From Actinomycetota bacterium (GTDB lineage Bacteria > Actinomycetota > Actinomycetes > S36-B12): a stretch of 16,489 nt of DNA. Positions 1 through 6,202 of the stretch are shown here, piece by piece; within the stretch, counting starts at the first letter, position 1, and each line of letters begins with the position of its first letter. The notes beneath the pieces are model-generated. The model ran no database searches. It saw nothing but the letters and a program-made list of their open reading frames with translations, and was not told where the DNA came from. The position numbers were made by a program, and so were the translations under genes. The stretch covers positions 1 through 16,489 of the forward strand of contig VGBQ01000033.1 of assembly GCA_016870425.1 (NCBI GenBank), given 5' to 3'.

Positions 1-38
1 GATTCCGGCGGAATGCGGCCCTGGATTTCCCGAAGAAC

Positions 39-54
39 GCCGGTCCCGACCGGC
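39..54. other. Short GC-rich inverted repeat upstream of ettA
   Basis: Perfect 7-bp arms (GCCGGTC / GACCGGC) are separated by 2 bases, so an RNA hairpin would have about 6 bp and a 4-nt loop. No T-run follows. It could end a gene lying to the left of the window, but no reading frame in bases 1-93 can be identified, so this is only a visible structure. Confidence 0.3.
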
Positions 55-79
55 CGCCGAGGCGAGACGTGCGGCGCAC

Positions 80-85
80 TAGGCT
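80..85 (+). promoter_or_regulatory. Candidate -10 box for ettA (TAGGCT)
   Basis: TAGGCT fits the actinobacterial TANNNT -10 pattern and ends 8 nt before the ettA ATG. Transcription would begin within about 1-2 nt of the start codon, giving an almost leaderless mRNA. No Shine-Dalgarno sequence precedes the ATG, which agrees. No clear -35 is seen. The same box occurs at a similar distance before the 10135 and 13723 genes. Confidence 0.45.
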
Positions 86-93
86 TCCGAGCC

Positions 94-1791
94 ATGGCCG
101 AATTCATCTACACCCTCCGCAAGGCACGCAAGGCACACGGCGACAAGGTCGTCCTCGACGACGTGACGCTGTCCTTCCTGCCCGGGGCCAAGATCGGCGT
201 CGTCGGCCCCAACGGAGCGGGCAAGTCCTCGCTGCTCAAGGTCATGGCCGGCGTGGATGAGGTGTCCAATGGCGATGCCCTGCTCTCCCCGGGCTTCACC
301 GTCGGCATCCTCATGCAGGAGCCCATGCTGGATGAGTCCAAGACCGTGCTGGAGAACGTCGAGGAGGGGGTGGCCGAGACCAAGGCCATGATCGACCGCT
401 TCAACGACATCTCCGCGCAGATGGCCGACCCCGACGCCGATTACGACGCTCTGCTCGCCGAGATGGGCAAGCTCCAGGAGGAGATCGACCATCGCAACGC
501 CTGGGATCTGGACTCCCAGCTCGAGCAGGCCATGGACGCACTTCGCTGCCCCGCCCCCGACGCCGACGTGAGCGTGCTCTCCGGTGGTGAGAAGCGTCGT
601 GTCGCTCTGTGCAAGCTCCTCCTCCAGCAGCCCGACCTGCTCCTGCTCGATGAGCCCACCAACCACCTTGATGCCGAGAGCGTGCAGTGGCTGGAGCAGC
701 ATCTGGAGAAGTACCCCGGCACCGTCATCGCCATCACCCACGATCGCTACTTCCTGGACAACGTCGCCCAGTGGATCCTCGAGCTCGACCGCGGCCACGC
801 CTACCCCTATGAAGGCAACTACTCCGTCTACCTCGAGAAGAAGGCCGCGCGCCTGAAGGTCGAGGGTCAGCGCGACGCCAAGCTCAAGAAGCGGCTCACG
901 GATGAGCTCGAGTGGGTGCGCTCCAGCGCCCGCGCCCGCCAGACCAAGAGCAAGTCCCGCCTCGAGCGCTACGAGGAGATGGCTGCCGAAGCAGAGAAGA
1001 CGCGCAAGCTCGACTTCGACGAGATCCAGATCCCGCCCGGGCCGCGCCTAGGCAACGTCGTCGTCGAAGCCGACCACCTCACCAAGGCCTTCGGCGATCG
1101 CGTGCTGCTGGACGACCTGTCCTTCACGCTGCCCCGCAACGGCATCGTCGGCGTCATCGGCCCCAACGGCGTAGGCAAGACGACTCTCTTCCGCATGATC
1201 GTCGCTGCGGCCCAGGGTGGGTCCGACGATAAGGACGAGCTGCCGACCTCGGGAGACATCAAGATCGGCGAGACCGTCACGCTCTCCTACGTCGACCAGA
1301 GCCGCTCCGGTCTCGACCCGAAGAAGAACGTCTGGGAGGTCGTCTCCGACGGCCTCGACTGGATCAAGGTGGGCAACGTCGAGATGCCCTCGCGCGCCTA
1401 CGTCTCGGCATTTGGCTTCAAGGGCCCGGACCAGCAAAAGCCCGCGGGAGTGCTCTCGGGCGGTGAGCGCAACCGCCTCAACCTCGCGCTCACACTCAAG
1501 ATGGGCGGCAACCTGCTCCTGCTCGACGAGCCGACCAACGACCTCGACGTCGAGACGCTGGGGTCACTGGAGAACGCCCTGCTGGAATTCCCCGGCTGCG
1601 CCGTCATCACCTCGCACGACCGGTGGTTCCTTGACCGCATCGCGACGCACATCCTCGCCTACGAGGGCGACTCGCAGTGGTTCTGGTTCGAGGGCAACTT
1701 CGACGCCTACGAGAAGAACAAGGTCGATCGACTCGGCGCGGAGGCGGCACGTCCTCACCGGGCGACGTACCGCAAGCTCACCCGCGACTGA
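94..1791 (+). CDS. ettA: Energy-dependent translational throttle protein EttA (ABC-F ATPase)
   Basis: This 565-aa soluble ABC-F protein has two ATPase domains and no membrane segment. Domain 1 has Walker A GPNGAGKS (residues 38-45), signature LSGGE (162-166) and Walker B LLLLDEP (182-188). Domain 2 has GPNGVGKT (356-363), LSGGE (454-458) and LLLLDEP (474-480). Between Walker A and the signature of domain 1 lies a charged helical stretch (about 85-140), the arm subdomain of EttA. A basic linker (about 245-320) joins the domains. In the family, EttA binds the ribosomal E site and gates the first elongation step according to the ADP/ATP ratio. The start was set at ATG 94 because the family begins MAEFIYT; the frame stays open upstream to base 13, but that part is not conserved-looking. 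Domain 2 carries a short Gly/Asp-rich insertion (about 374-386) before the beta strand at 388. Length is typical of the family. Confidence 0.97.
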   Translation: MAEFIYTLRKARKAHGDKVVLDDVTLSFLPGAKIGVVGPNGAGKSSLLKVMAGVDEVSNGDALLSPGFTVGILMQEPMLDESKTVLENVEEGVAETKAMIDRFNDISAQMADPDADYDALLAEMGKLQEEIDHRNAWDLDSQLEQAMDALRCPAPDADVSVLSGGEKRRVALCKLLLQQPDLLLLDEPTNHLDAESVQWLEQHLEKYPGTVIAITHDRYFLDNVAQWILELDRGHAYPYEGNYSVYLEKKAARLKVEGQRDAKLKKRLTDELEWVRSSARARQTKSKSRLERYEEMAAEAEKTRKLDFDEIQIPPGPRLGNVVVEADHLTKAFGDRVLLDDLSFTLPRNGIVGVIGPNGVGKTTLFRMIVAAAQGGSDDKDELPTSGDIKIGETVTLSYVDQSRSGLDPKKNVWEVVSDGLDWIKVGNVEMPSRAYVSAFGFKGPDQQKPAGVLSGGERNRLNLALTLKMGGNLLLLDEPTNDLDVETLGSLENALLEFPGCAVITSHDRWFLDRIATHILAYEGDSQWFWFEGNFDAYEKNKVDRLGAEAARPHRATYRKLTRD

Positions 1792-1842
1792 CCGGGCCGA
1801 TCCCGAGTTGCCCCCCGCCCCGGCAGGGAGGAGGCTTGCGCC

Positions 1843-2499
1843 ATGACGACCTCGAGTGCGCTGCTCACCCTGGCGCTGCCTGCGCATGAGGGCAGACTGC
1901 TCGCCGCGCACCTCGACCGGCTGGCGTCGTGGGATCCGACGGGCCATGTGCGGATCGTCGCTCGCGCCGGTGCCATCGGTGTCTATGCCGCGCCCCCGAT
2001 GCGCGTGATCAGTTTTGTGGCGCTCCCGCTGCGCGACCCGGTTACCGAGGAGGTCGACGTCTCCGCACGGACCGCGCAGGTGCGTCAAGGGCTCGAAGCG
2101 ACGGCAGGCGCCACGGAGTTGTGCCTGCCGGAGCCCGCCGTCGGTTCCCCCGGTTTGGCGATGCTGCCACCCGCCGAGGGCTGGCAACTGCCGATCCACG
2201 GCGTCTCCGGTGATGTCGTGCCCGGGGTCGACGAAGCGATCGCGGAGTTCCGGCGCCGCTCGACGTCCGTCGTCGATCCGCAGGCGCTTGCTGAGCAGAT
2301 CTGGGGCCGGCCGTCGTTCGGCGGGCTTCCCCTGCGCGTGCTTCATGCGGCACGCCGCCTCGGCTTCCTCACGGACGATGCTTCGCGGGTCACCGCATGC
2401 ACGATGACGGGCTGGAAGAGACTGACGACCGTGCGAGGCCAGGTCTTCGTGCGGACCTCGACCCCGACGCAGCGCCCGGACCTCAGCGTCGTGCGCTAG
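1843..2499 (+). CDS. Conserved actinobacterial-type hypothetical protein downstream of ettA
   Basis: A 218-aa protein with no signal peptide or membrane segment; I do not recognise a named domain. It has a hydrophobic N-terminal half (LLTLALPAHE, VRIVARAGAIGVYAAPP, VISFVALPL) that looks like beta strands. The C-terminal half is helical and ends in a short basic segment (WKRLTTVRGQVFVRTSTP). A strong ribosome binding site, AGGGAGGAGG at 1825-1834, sits 8 nt before the ATG and fixes the start. It lies 51 bp behind ettA on the same strand with no obvious terminator between, so co-transcription is likely. Its TAG stop overlaps the stop of the convergent gene, both lying within one CTAG. Position beside ettA suggests nothing firm about function. 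Confidence 0.8.
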   Translation: MTTSSALLTLALPAHEGRLLAAHLDRLASWDPTGHVRIVARAGAIGVYAAPPMRVISFVALPLRDPVTEEVDVSARTAQVRQGLEATAGATELCLPEPAVGSPGLAMLPPAEGWQLPIHGVSGDVVPGVDEAIAEFRRRSTSVVDPQALAEQIWGRPSFGGLPLRVLHAARRLGFLTDDASRVTACTMTGWKRLTTVRGQVFVRTSTPTQRPDLSVVR

Positions 2500-3101
2500 G
2501 CGAGGGGCGTCCGCGGCTTCTTGGCCTTGACCTTCCTATCGAGGGCAACCGCGACCTTGCGTGAGCAATCCGCGAGTGCCTTGAGGTCCGCTCCCGCCTG
2601 ATTGGCCGTGCACTGCGCCATCATGATGCCCTGCTTGCCCTTGATGGAGGTCCACGCCCAGGCCATCTGCTCGGCGGTGGCGGGTGTCGCAGTGTAGGTG
2701 ATGAGACGGGCGGTCTTGGCGACGACAGTGATGGTCTCCCCACTCCACGCTGTCGGCTTGAGATTGTGGTCGCGCCAGTGCTTCGTGGCTGCCGGCACCG
2801 TCGGGAAGCCGGTGATGACAACCATGGAGGGGTAGGTGGCCGGGTTGTTGTAGTCCGCGGGCTGCACGCCGTAGACGCAGTCGCGTCCCTTGTCGTCGGT
2901 GTCCCGGCAGGAGGCGGGGCCGCCCGCCTCCGTCATCTGTCCGGCGTAGCCCGCGGCCTTGACCATCTCGTCCTTGGTGAGGAGCAGGCCCTTCATCACG
3001 GGCTCCGCGGGGAGCGGGCGGGCCTGGGCCACGCCGGCGCTGCCGACGAGAGCAGCGAGCAGGGGAAGGCTGACGGCCAGGGCGACGATGGCGCGACGCA
3101 T
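2496..3101 (-). CDS. Secreted hypothetical protein with four cysteines
   Basis: A 201-aa protein. Residues 1-27 form a Sec signal peptide (basic MRR, then a hydrophobic core, then an AQA-R cleavage region), with no lipobox cysteine, so it is probably released or cell-wall associated. The mature part has exactly four cysteines in two pairs (ASCRDTDDKGRDC and QCTANQAGADLKALADC), which suggests two disulfides outside the cell. The layout loosely recalls small extracellular sensor domains of actinobacteria such as PknH-type C-terminal domains, but I cannot confirm that family. The tail is strongly basic (RKVKAKKPR). A GAGGAG ribosome binding site 6 nt before the ATG supports the start. It ends convergently with the ettA-linked gene, sharing the CTAG. 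Confidence 0.8.
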   Translation of the reverse strand: MRRAIVALAVSLPLLAALVGSAGVAQARPLPAEPVMKGLLLTKDEMVKAAGYAGQMTEAGGPASCRDTDDKGRDCVYGVQPADYNNPATYPSMVVITGFPTVPAATKHWRDHNLKPTAWSGETITVVAKTARLITYTATPATAEQMAWAWTSIKGKQGIMMAQCTANQAGADLKALADCSRKVAVALDRKVKAKKPRTPLA

Positions 3102-3206
3102 GGGAACTCCTCACATGGACGGGTGCCACCAGCGTGGAGGACGTGCCCGTGCGCACGCGAGCCGTCAGGCGATAACGCTCCCTCAGATCCGCGTGACGTC
3201 TCGGCG

Positions 3207-3242
3207 GCACAGCCGGTGGGCGGCGCGCCCCGCGGGCTGTGC
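3207..3242 (-). terminator. Candidate hairpin terminator, distal of two, behind the 45-aa ORF
   Basis: Perfect 8-bp arms GCACAGCC / GGCTGTGC enclose a nested GGGC/GCCC stem, giving a strong, mostly GC hairpin. No U-run follows on either strand, as is common in actinobacterial intrinsic terminators. It lies between the stop of the 45-aa ORF (3325) and the start of the secreted-protein gene (3101), so it may end the upstream transcript or act in the leader of the downstream gene. Confidence 0.4.
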
Positions 3243-3262
3243 GACCGCCCTCGGACGAACTG

Positions 3263-3299
3263 TGGGCGGATAGTGCCCATAGACGGCCGTATCCGCCCA
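3263..3299 (-). terminator. Candidate hairpin or operator: 10-bp perfect inverted repeat
   Basis: Arms TGGGCGGATA and TATCCGCCCA are perfectly complementary and separated by 17 bases. It begins 25 bp after the stop of the 45-aa ORF on the minus strand and is followed by a second hairpin at 3207-3242. There is no T-tract. It could equally be a two-half-site operator for a dimeric regulator; nothing in the window names the regulator. Confidence 0.4.
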
Positions 3300-3324
3300 G
3301 AGTTCGAGCTGCGTGCGGCTCGGA

Positions 3325-3462
3325 CTAGCCGGTTGTGTAGGCGTAGGTGATGTCCATCTTGGAGTAGCCCGGGACGGCTGGGGCGGTGAGTCGCACCGTG
3401 ATCTGCAGGGGCGTCGCAAGGGCGAGGGACGTGAGCAGCGGAAGCGCGCGCAGTCGTGTCAC
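3325..3462 (-). CDS. Possible 45-aa leaderless small protein, or remnant of a longer gene
   Basis: A GTG-started 45-codon frame reads MTRLRALPLLTSLALATPLQ, then ITVRLTAPAVPGYSKMDITY, then AYTTG and a TAG stop. The first 17 residues are basic then hydrophobic, like a signal or membrane anchor. The last 25 look like a beta-strand segment of a folded protein. The start is preceded by TAGGGT exactly 6 nt upstream (3469-3474), the arrangement seen before the GTG of the 10041 gene, so the message would be leaderless. Two hairpins lie downstream. It fills the otherwise empty space between the globin gene and the secreted-protein gene. It may be a genuine small secreted or membrane protein, or an internally deleted gene keeping its start and end. 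I do not recognise a family. Confidence 0.4.
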   Translation of the reverse strand: MTRLRALPLLTSLALATPLQITVRLTAPAVPGYSKMDITYAYTTG

Positions 3463-3468
3463 GCGATC

Positions 3469-3474
3469 ACCCTA
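3469..3474 (-). promoter_or_regulatory. Candidate -10 box (TAGGGT) of the 45-aa ORF
   Basis: On the minus strand TAGGGT is followed by 6 nt and then GTG, placing the expected transcription start on or within a base of the start codon. An identical TAGGGT-N6-GTG stands before the prolyl oligopeptidase gene. No -35 is evident. Confidence 0.4.
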
Positions 3475-3502
3475 CAAGGGCCAAAAGCGTGGTGTGCCTT
3501 GC

Positions 3503-3895
3503 TCAGGCCAGTGGGGTGTTGATCATCGCGAAGGCGGCACTCGTGAGATAGCCCCACAACTCGGTCTCGTCCTGGGGGTCCATGCCGCGCGCCTGGACGG
3601 CGACGCGCATGTGCTGCAGCCATCGGTCATGGGCGTCGGCCCCGATGGGGTAGGGCGAGTGCCGCATCCGCAGCCGGGGGTGCCCGCGCAGGTCGGAGTA
3701 GGTGGTCGGCCCTCCCCAGTACTGCTCAAGGAACATCCGCAGGCGCTCCTGAGCTGGGCCGAGGTCCTCGTCGGGATACATCGGGCGCAGGACCGGGTCT
3801 TCGGCCACTCCCGCGTAGAAGTCGCGCACGAGAGCGGTGAAGAACTCGTGGCCGCCGAAGCGCTCGTAGGGGGTCACCTGGTCGGGCGCATCCAT
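3503..3895 (-). CDS. glbO: Group II truncated haemoglobin (GlbO-type)
   Basis: A 130-aa protein of normal length for group II (TrHbO) globins, which bind haem and react with O2, NO or peroxide in the cytoplasm. Visible family marks are DFYAGV with the B10 Tyr (27), the DPVLRPMYP stretch with a CD-region Tyr (40), FLEQYWGGP, GHPRLRMRHSP with the proximal haem-ligand His (79), and the G8 Trp of RWLQHM (92). Start choice: ATG at 3895 gives a standard N-terminus. A GTG at 3913, six codons earlier, is also open; AGAGG lies only 1-2 nt before that GTG, too close for a good ribosome site. A TAGGCT box at 3931-3936 on the minus strand, inside the end of the upstream gene, could start a short-leader transcript. 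The upstream gene ends at 3926, so read-through is also possible. Confidence 0.95.
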   Translation of the reverse strand: MDAPDQVTPYERFGGHEFFTALVRDFYAGVAEDPVLRPMYPDEDLGPAQERLRMFLEQYWGGPTTYSDLRGHPRLRMRHSPYPIGADAHDRWLQHMRVAVQARGMDPQDETELWGYLTSAAFAMINTPLA

Positions 3896-3925
3896 GACGT
3901 CATTGTCGCCCACGCCTCTGCGCTG

Positions 3926-4468
3926 TCAGGAGCCTAGGTCCAGGCCGCTCTCGGGCAGGCTCGTGGGGAGCGCGAAGACGGTGTCCTCTCGGAGCATGCC
4001 CGCTCCCCAGACGTCCTCCGCGACCGCGACGACTTCGGCCACGGATGTGATGCCCAGACGCTGGCACAGCAGGATGATGTCGTCGAAGTCTCGTGCGTCG
4101 CGTGCGGCGCGCGCCTTCATCGCGAGCATGTGCCGGGGAGACGCGACGCTGACGCGAAGTCCGGGGAGACTGAGCGCCTCGAGTCGGTCCTCGTCGATAA
4201 CCAGGGGCAGCATGGGCCGGACACGGTCGTTGAGCCAGTCCCGCGGGAGCGCGTGCTCCGTGGCCATGTCGCTGATTTCCGCGCTCAGGTCGATGGAGAT
4301 GTCCCACGTAGCGTCGATATCGTGGGTGAGCCGGTCGCGATCGTAGGCGAGCGCTATGGCGGTGCCATCCACGACATAGATCTCCAGGGTGATCCCCCGC
4401 GCGTCCAGGCGCCTTGCGAAGCCAGCAAGAAGCTCCAGGAGTGAATCCCGGTCGAGGAGGTCGCTCAT
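3926..4468 (-). CDS. Nucleotidyltransferase-like protein (DUF6036/AbiEii-like), probable toxin of a TA pair
   Basis: A 180-aa protein whose N-terminal region resembles minimal nucleotidyltransferases of the AbiEii/MenT/DUF6036 kind: strand-turn VVDGTAIALAY (32-42), then the acidic pair HDIDA (D50, D52), a DWLND segment (77-81), VSVASPRHMLAMK with Lys118, and a helix with RDFDDI. Family members transfer nucleotides to RNA or protein, and many are toxins with a neighbouring antitoxin. The usual Gly-Gly or Gly-Ser before the helix reads Asp34-Gly35 here, which could weaken activity. The ATG overlaps the stop of the upstream gene as ATGA, so the two are translationally coupled in the antitoxin-first order normal for such pairs. 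The assignment rests on motif pattern only; a non-toxin nucleotidyltransferase fold protein is possible. Confidence 0.7.
   Translation of the reverse strand: MSDLLDRDSLLELLAGFARRLDARGITLEIYVVDGTAIALAYDRDRLTHDIDATWDISIDLSAEISDMATEHALPRDWLNDRVRPMLPLVIDEDRLEALSLPGLRVSVASPRHMLAMKARAARDARDFDDIILLCQRLGITSVAEVVAVAEDVWGAGMLREDTVFALPTSLPESGLDLGS
3931..3936 (-). promoter_or_regulatory. Candidate -10 box (TAGGCT) for the globin gene
   Basis: TAGGCT on the minus strand lies in the last codons of the nucleotidyltransferase-like gene. Transcription would start near 3924, about 11 nt before the alternative GTG and 29 nt before the preferred ATG. The hexamer matches those before ettA, the amidase and the 13723 gene. 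It also encodes Leu-Gly in the upstream protein, so chance occurrence is possible. Confidence 0.3.
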
Positions 4469-4791
4469 ACCGAGACCAGGTTGGCCGCGTCGATCATGAT
4501 GCCGCGGGACTTGAAGTAGACCGGCGTGCGCTGGAAGACGTATGCCTTCATGTCGCTCTCCGGGGGCAGTCCGATCCACCGGAACGTCGGCGAGTAACGA
4601 TCCGCGTGACGAGTCCAGGGGGGAGTGCGGTCGAAGGCGGCCATGCGTGCGAGATGGACCGCCAGGCCGGCGAGAGCAGCATCCCAACCGGTGTCCCCGG
4701 TCAGCCGGGGTTCACGTGCGAGGTAGTCCCACTGGGCATCGACGGATTCGACAAGTGCGAACTCGTGAATCGCATCAGCAACGAGGCGCAC
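4465..4791 (-). CDS. Probable antitoxin-like partner (108 aa); apparent N-terminal truncation
   Basis: The open frame from GTG 4791 encodes 108 residues and ends in the ATGA overlap with the nucleotidyltransferase-like gene. The protein is helical and has the look of a family I associate with such nucleotidyltransferases: a helix with EFALVESVDAQWDYLAREP, a WDAALAGLAVHLA helix, a TPPWT and FRWIGLPPES segment, and a typical ending (YFKSRGIMIDAANLVSV). No DNA-binding motif is obvious. GTG 4791 lacks a convincing ribosome binding site. The same frame continues upstream across one TGA (4807-4809) into 26 sensible codons starting at ATG 4887, so this may be the surviving part of an interrupted gene. 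Antitoxin function is inferred from position and coupling. Confidence 0.6.
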   Translation of the reverse strand: MRLVADAIHEFALVESVDAQWDYLAREPRLTGDTGWDAALAGLAVHLARMAAFDRTPPWTRHADRYSPTFRWIGLPPESDMKAYVFQRTPVYFKSRGIMIDAANLVSV

Positions 4792-4809
4792 CAGGTCAGC
4801 ATCGGGTCA

Positions 4810-4887
4810 TCCGTCACTTAGGCCCGAGCGGATCCCCACCGCCAGAACGTCCAGTGACGCTTCCGGTGACGGCGCCGGCGAGGACAT
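4810..4887 (-). pseudogene. Likely original N-terminus of the antitoxin-like gene, cut by an in-frame TGA
   Basis: ATG 4887 opens 26 codons ending LAVGIRSGLSDG, then TGA at 4807-4809, then PDADLVRLVADAIHEFALVE without any frame change. The residues before and after the stop read as one continuous amphipathic helical region, and the start suits the gene better than the internal GTG 4791. One base change in the TGA would restore a 140-aa protein. Alternatives are a real nonsense mutation, a sequencing error, or a short upstream peptide coupled to the GTG. Confidence 0.45.
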
Positions 4888-4926
4888 GGAGCCATGATCT
4901 CACGGGCTTAGGCCCCGACCGTGGTG

Positions 4927-6192
4927 CTAGGCGGGCTGGGCGACGGCGTCGCCGACGCCGTCGATGACCGCTCGGAAGTCCACGGTGGCGTCGAGGCCGC
5001 ACAGGAGTGCGATCGTGCCCATGACCGCGCGATGCTCAAGCAGGTAGTCAGCCGGGAAGCGCAAGCGGCTGGCACCCTGGAGCGCCTGGACGGGATCCTG
5101 GAATTGCTGCGACCGCGTCTGGAGCCACTCCTTGCTGAAGGTGAACTCCTCGCGGGTGTAGGGACGATCGTCCGGCTCGAGCATCTCCATGAGTTGCTCG
5201 GAGGTGGTGGAGTCGCTCACCAGGCCGGCCTGGCGCCATGCATCCAGGACGGCGTCGTAGTCGCCGCGCGTGCTCAGGATGAGGGTCTGCGCGAAGAGGT
5301 GGGTGAAGAGCCCGGCATCGTCGGCGACGCTGCCGAAGTCGAGTACGGCGAGCCGCTCGTCCTCCAGCAGGCGGAAGTTGCCCGGGTGAGGATCGGCGTG
5401 GGTAGCACCGACCAGGCGCGGCGACCAGAAGCAGAAGCGCGCGAGTTGGCGGCCGGCGGCATCGCGGCGATGCGCGGGCTCGTCGACGAGCGCGGTGAAG
5501 GGTGTGCCGTCGACCCATTCGGTGACGAGCAGGGTCCCGGAGGCAAAGTGCACCTTCGGGATGACGATCCCCTCGGGTTTCCACGCCTTGCGGAAGCGCT
5601 TCTGCCAGGCGGCCTCGTGCGTGTAGTCGAGCTCCTCCGTCAGGCGCGCGGCATGCTCGTCGACGAGGGCCTTGACGTCGAGTGTCGGCAGCAGGCGACC
5701 GACCAGCGGGGCCATCGCCCGCAGTTGCATCATGTCGGACTTCACGACCTTGGGTGCATCGGCGTACTGCACCTTGATCGCGACGGGCGTGCCGTCGGTC
5801 CACGTGCCGCGGTGCACCTGACCAAGGCTCGCCGCCGCGATGGCCTCGGGCTCGATGTCGACGCCCTTGGGCAGGCCCTTGAGCTGCTTCTCAATCGTCT
5901 TCAGGGGCTGCGGCTTGGCGTCCTCGTAGAGCCGGGTGAGCGCCGTGAGCTGCGCGGCCTGGTCCGGCGGGAGCGCGGAGGAGAAGACCGCGAGGGCCTG
6001 GCCGAACTTCAGTGCCGGGCCGCGCGCCTTGGCGAGGGCGGCGGTGAGGGTCTCGACGGATGCAGCCGTCGCCTTGGCGTAGACGGCGTCGCGGTCGGCG
6101 CCGAAAGCCGTGGCCGTGGCAGCTCCCGCCAGTCGGGCACCCGTGGTGACGGGGACCGAGGCGAGTGAGGCTGCGCGGCGAATGAGACCCAT
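4927..6192 (-). CDS. ABC1/UbiB (AarF/ADCK) family atypical kinase-like protein
   Basis: A 421-aa protein with the marks of the UbiB/ADCK family: the KxGQ motif as KFGQ (62-65), the Ala-rich loop AAASLGQVHRG (119-128) that replaces the glycine-rich loop, the nucleotide-binding Lys140 in VAIKVQY, EELDYTHEA (186-193), the catalytic-loop HADPHPGNF (265-273) and the metal-binding LDFGS (D285). Known members bind ATP and support lipid or quinone metabolism, often as an ATPase rather than a protein kinase. Actinobacteria generally use menaquinone, so a ubiquinone role is unlikely and the substrate is unknown. There is no C-terminal transmembrane pair. The ATG has an AAAGGA ribosome site 4 nt away. 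The gene starts 10 bp after the stop of the SDR/DUF2867 gene, so the two form an operon. The N-terminal region (10-45) is Ala/Thr-rich and mildly hydrophobic. Confidence 0.9.
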   Translation of the reverse strand: MGLIRRAASLASVPVTTGARLAGAATATAFGADRDAVYAKATAASVETLTAALAKARGPALKFGQALAVFSSALPPDQAAQLTALTRLYEDAKPQPLKTIEKQLKGLPKGVDIEPEAIAAASLGQVHRGTWTDGTPVAIKVQYADAPKVVKSDMMQLRAMAPLVGRLLPTLDVKALVDEHAARLTEELDYTHEAAWQKRFRKAWKPEGIVIPKVHFASGTLLVTEWVDGTPFTALVDEPAHRRDAAGRQLARFCFWSPRLVGATHADPHPGNFRLLEDERLAVLDFGSVADDAGLFTHLFAQTLILSTRGDYDAVLDAWRQAGLVSDSTTSEQLMEMLEPDDRPYTREEFTFSKEWLQTRSQQFQDPVQALQGASRLRFPADYLLEHRAVMGTIALLCGLDATVDFRAVIDGVGDAVAQPA

Positions 6193-6202
6193 GACGTCCT
6201 TT

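Noticed and set aside
13..93. N-terminal extension of EttA by 27 residues
   Set aside because: The family starts at MAEFIYT; the upstream residues are Arg-rich and a -10-like box lies inside them.
3386..3937. 183-aa plus-strand ORF over the globin gene
   Set aside because: It is antisense to a clear TrHbO globin and has no family features of its own.
4941..4963. 8-bp inverted repeat CGACGGCG / CGCCGTCG near the 3' end of the kinase-like gene
   Set aside because: It lies within coding sequence of repeated GAC/GTC/GCC codons (DGVGDAV), so it is probably a codon-bias coincidence; no T-run follows.
4921..6168. 415-aa plus-strand ORF opposite the kinase-like gene
   Set aside because: Composition is that of a shadow frame in GC-rich DNA, with Leu/Gly/Glu/Arg runs and no domain, while the minus strand carries full UbiB motifs.
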